A DNA stretch of 64,000 bases, taken from Acidobacteriota bacterium (GTDB taxonomy: Bacteria; Acidobacteriota; Vicinamibacteria; Vicinamibacterales; SCN-69-37). The notes beneath the pieces were generated by a model, which was given only the letters and a program-made list of their open reading frames with translations, was not told where the DNA came from and searched no databases. Below, piece after piece: positions 62,551-64,000 of the stretch (position 1 is the stretch's first letter; each line of letters begins with the position of its first letter). The stretch lies in the NCBI GenBank assembly GCA_003242705.1, contig QGVF01000003.1, forward strand, positions 1-64,000, written 5' to 3'. Made by a program: the position numbers and the translations under genes.

Positions 62551-64000
62551 CGCTGGGCGAGCTGGTGGCGGCGGTCGGTTCGCTCGCACCCGACGCGCTC
62601 GCGCGCGTCGAGGCCGCCGGCCGCGCCAGCGAGCCGGTGACCGGCATCGTCCACGATTCGCGCGCCGTCGCGAAGGGCGCGGTGTTCGTGGCCATTCCCG
62701 GCCAGCAGGTCGACGGCGCGACGTTCGCCGCCGAGGCCGTTCGCCGGGGCGCCGCGGCAGTCGTGGCCGAGTCGGCGGCGCCCGACGACATCGGCGTGCC
62801 GTGGCTCGTCGCGCCGAGCGCGCGCCGGGCGCTCGCCGACCTGGCGGCTGCCTTCCACGGACACCCGAGCCGCTCGCTGTCGGTCGTCGGCGTGACCGGC
62901 ACCAACGGCAAGACGACGACGACCTACCTGCTGACGTCGGTGTTCGACGCGGCGGGTGTGGCGGCCGGCAGGCTGGGCACGGTCAGCTTCCGCGTCGGGC
63001 CGTCGGCCGGCGAAGAGCGGATCGCCTCGCACACCACGCCCGAGGCCGACGAGATCCAGCAGATGCTCGCCGAGATGCTCGAGCGCGGCTGCCGGGCCTG
63101 CGTCATGGAAGTCTCGTCGCACGCGCTCGCGCTCGATCGCGTGGCCGGCATGACGTTCGCCGCCGCGATCTTCACGAACCTGACGCGCGATCACCTCGAC
63201 TTCCACGGCGACATGCAGCACTACTTCGCGGCGAAGCGGCGGCTGTTCGACATGCTCGCCGACGGCGCGCCGGCCATCGTCAATCTCGACGATCCGCGCG
63301 GCCTCGAGCTCGCCGGTCAGCTGCCTCGCGTGATCGGGTTCGCGATCGATCGCCCGGCCGACGTCCGTCCCGTGCAGGTCGATTACTCGCTCGAGGGTGT
63401 GGCGTTCGAGGCGCTGACGCCGCGCGGCCGGCTGACGATCCGGTCGCCGCTCATCGGCCGGCCCAACGTGTCGAACATCCTCGGGGTGATTGCCGCCGCC
63501 GAGGCGCTCGAACTGCCGGCTGCCGCGATCGAGCAGGGGATCGCGGCGCTCGAGCGGGTGCCCGGCCGGTTCGAGCTCGTCTCGACGAGCGCCGACGACA
63601 TTCGCGTGATCGTCGACTACGCGCACACCGACGACGCGCTGAAGAACCTGCTCGAGACCGTTCGGCCGCTCGCGCCGGGTCGCCTCGTGACGATCTTCGG
63701 CTGCGGCGGTGATCGCGACCGGTCCAAGCGCCCGCTGATGGGCGCCGTGGCCAGGCGCCTCAGCGACTTCGTGTTCCTCACGTCGGACAATCCCCGGTCC
63801 GAGGATCCCGAGCGGATCCTCGACGAGATCGTGCGCGGACTCGATCCGACGCCCGAGCCGGGTGCGCCGCGCCGCCCGGGCACGCCGTACCTGCGCATCC
63901 CGGATCGCCGCGAAGCGATCGAGCGCGCCATCCGGACGGCACAGCCAGGCGACGTGCTGCTGATTGCCGGCAAGGGCCACGAGAAGTACCAGGTCATCGG
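62547..64000 (+). CDS. murE: UDP-MurNAc-tripeptide synthetase MurE, 3' end cut by window
   Basis: The frame starts with GTG at 62547 (GTGA overlap with ftsI) and is open to the last base, giving 484 codons of an expected roughly 490-500. ATP loop VTGTNGKTTTTYLL (K122), EVSSHALALDRV, TNLTRDHLDFHGDM, IVDYAHTDDAL and GKGHEKYQ are all present. The acceptor motif TSDNPRSEDP has the DNPR form that goes with meso-diaminopimelate rather than lysine. It adds the third residue of the peptidoglycan stem peptide. Confidence 0.95.
   Translation, partial: MTLGELVAAVGSLAPDALARVEAAGRASEPVTGIVHDSRAVAKGAVFVAIPGQQVDGATFAAEAVRRGAAAVVAESAAPDDIGVPWLVAPSARRALADLAAAFHGHPSRSLSVVGVTGTNGKTTTTYLLTSVFDAAGVAAGRLGTVSFRVGPSAGEERIASHTTPEADEIQQMLAEMLERGCRACVMEVSSHALALDRVAGMTFAAAIFTNLTRDHLDFHGDMQHYFAAKRRLFDMLADGAPAIVNLDDPRGLELAGQLPRVIGFAIDRPADVRPVQVDYSLEGVAFEALTPRGRLTIRSPLIGRPNVSNILGVIAAAEALELPAAAIEQGIAALERVPGRFELVSTSADDIRVIVDYAHTDDALKNLLETVRPLAPGRLVTIFGCGGDRDRSKRPLMGAVARRLSDFVFLTSDNPRSEDPERILDEIVRGLDPTPEPGAPRRPGTPYLRIPDRREAIERAIRTAQPGDVLLIAGKGHEKYQVI

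Overview
The window is GC-rich bacterial chromosome (about two thirds G+C by eye) with dense, mostly co-directional genes. Many junctions are 1-bp (TGATG) or 4-bp (ATGA/GTGA) start-stop overlaps. I saw no tRNA, rRNA, CRISPR array, insertion sequence or phage gene, and no gene-free stretch longer than about 235 bp. The gene mix suggests a GC-rich, diderm-type, aerobic or microaerobic soil or sediment bacterium: MurE has the meso-diaminopimelate motif, there is a catalase/OxyR pair, an F-type ATPase membrane sector, paired secreted VWFA-related proteins, a fused E1 alpha-beta dehydrogenase and many envelope glycosyltransferases. Acidobacteriota (Vicinamibacteria-like) is my best guess. That is inference from gene content, not a database result.

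Layout. 2-1570: 3' part of a secreted sugar-binding/beta-propeller protein. 1657-5023 (minus): CobA-HemD fusion downstream of two secreted VWFA proteins. 5080-7545 (minus): ATP synthase Fo operon (atpZ, atpI-like, atpB, atpE, atpF) closed by a hairpin, with no F1 genes. 7646-10655 (minus): GT87 mannosyltransferase and TypA/BipA. 10737-16916: secreted orphan, signal-peptide NmrA-like protein, M3 oligopeptidase, NhaD antiporter, PLP aminotransferase. 17025-19685: katA and oxyR, divergent around a palindrome-rich control region. 19687-25317: fused E1 dehydrogenase, cupin protein, rhomboid protease, MurJ flippase, YqeY protein.

25384-58480 is a large envelope-glycan region, almost all on the minus strand. 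It holds six polytopic GT-C-type proteins, five polyprenol-phosphate-type GT2 enzymes, three GT4, one GT9, one GT-B-like protein, a Wzx flippase, an epimerase, a DegT aminotransferase, a deacetylase, a GNAT acyltransferase, two methyltransferases and three radical SAM proteins. A coherent reading is that GT2 enzymes charge polyprenyl phosphate with sugars, GT-C enzymes use those donors on the outer face of the membrane, and tailoring enzymes modify the sugars. No initiating sugar-phosphate transferase, Wzy or export channel was recognised, so the final glycan cannot be named.

58636-64000 (plus) is the start of the division/cell-wall (dcw) cluster: mraZ, rsmH, ftsL, ftsI with a PASTA domain, and murE cut by the window end. 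A clear promoter and a 10-bp-phased MraZ operator lie in front of mraZ. MurJ at 23086 supplies lipid II flipping for the same pathway from a separate site.
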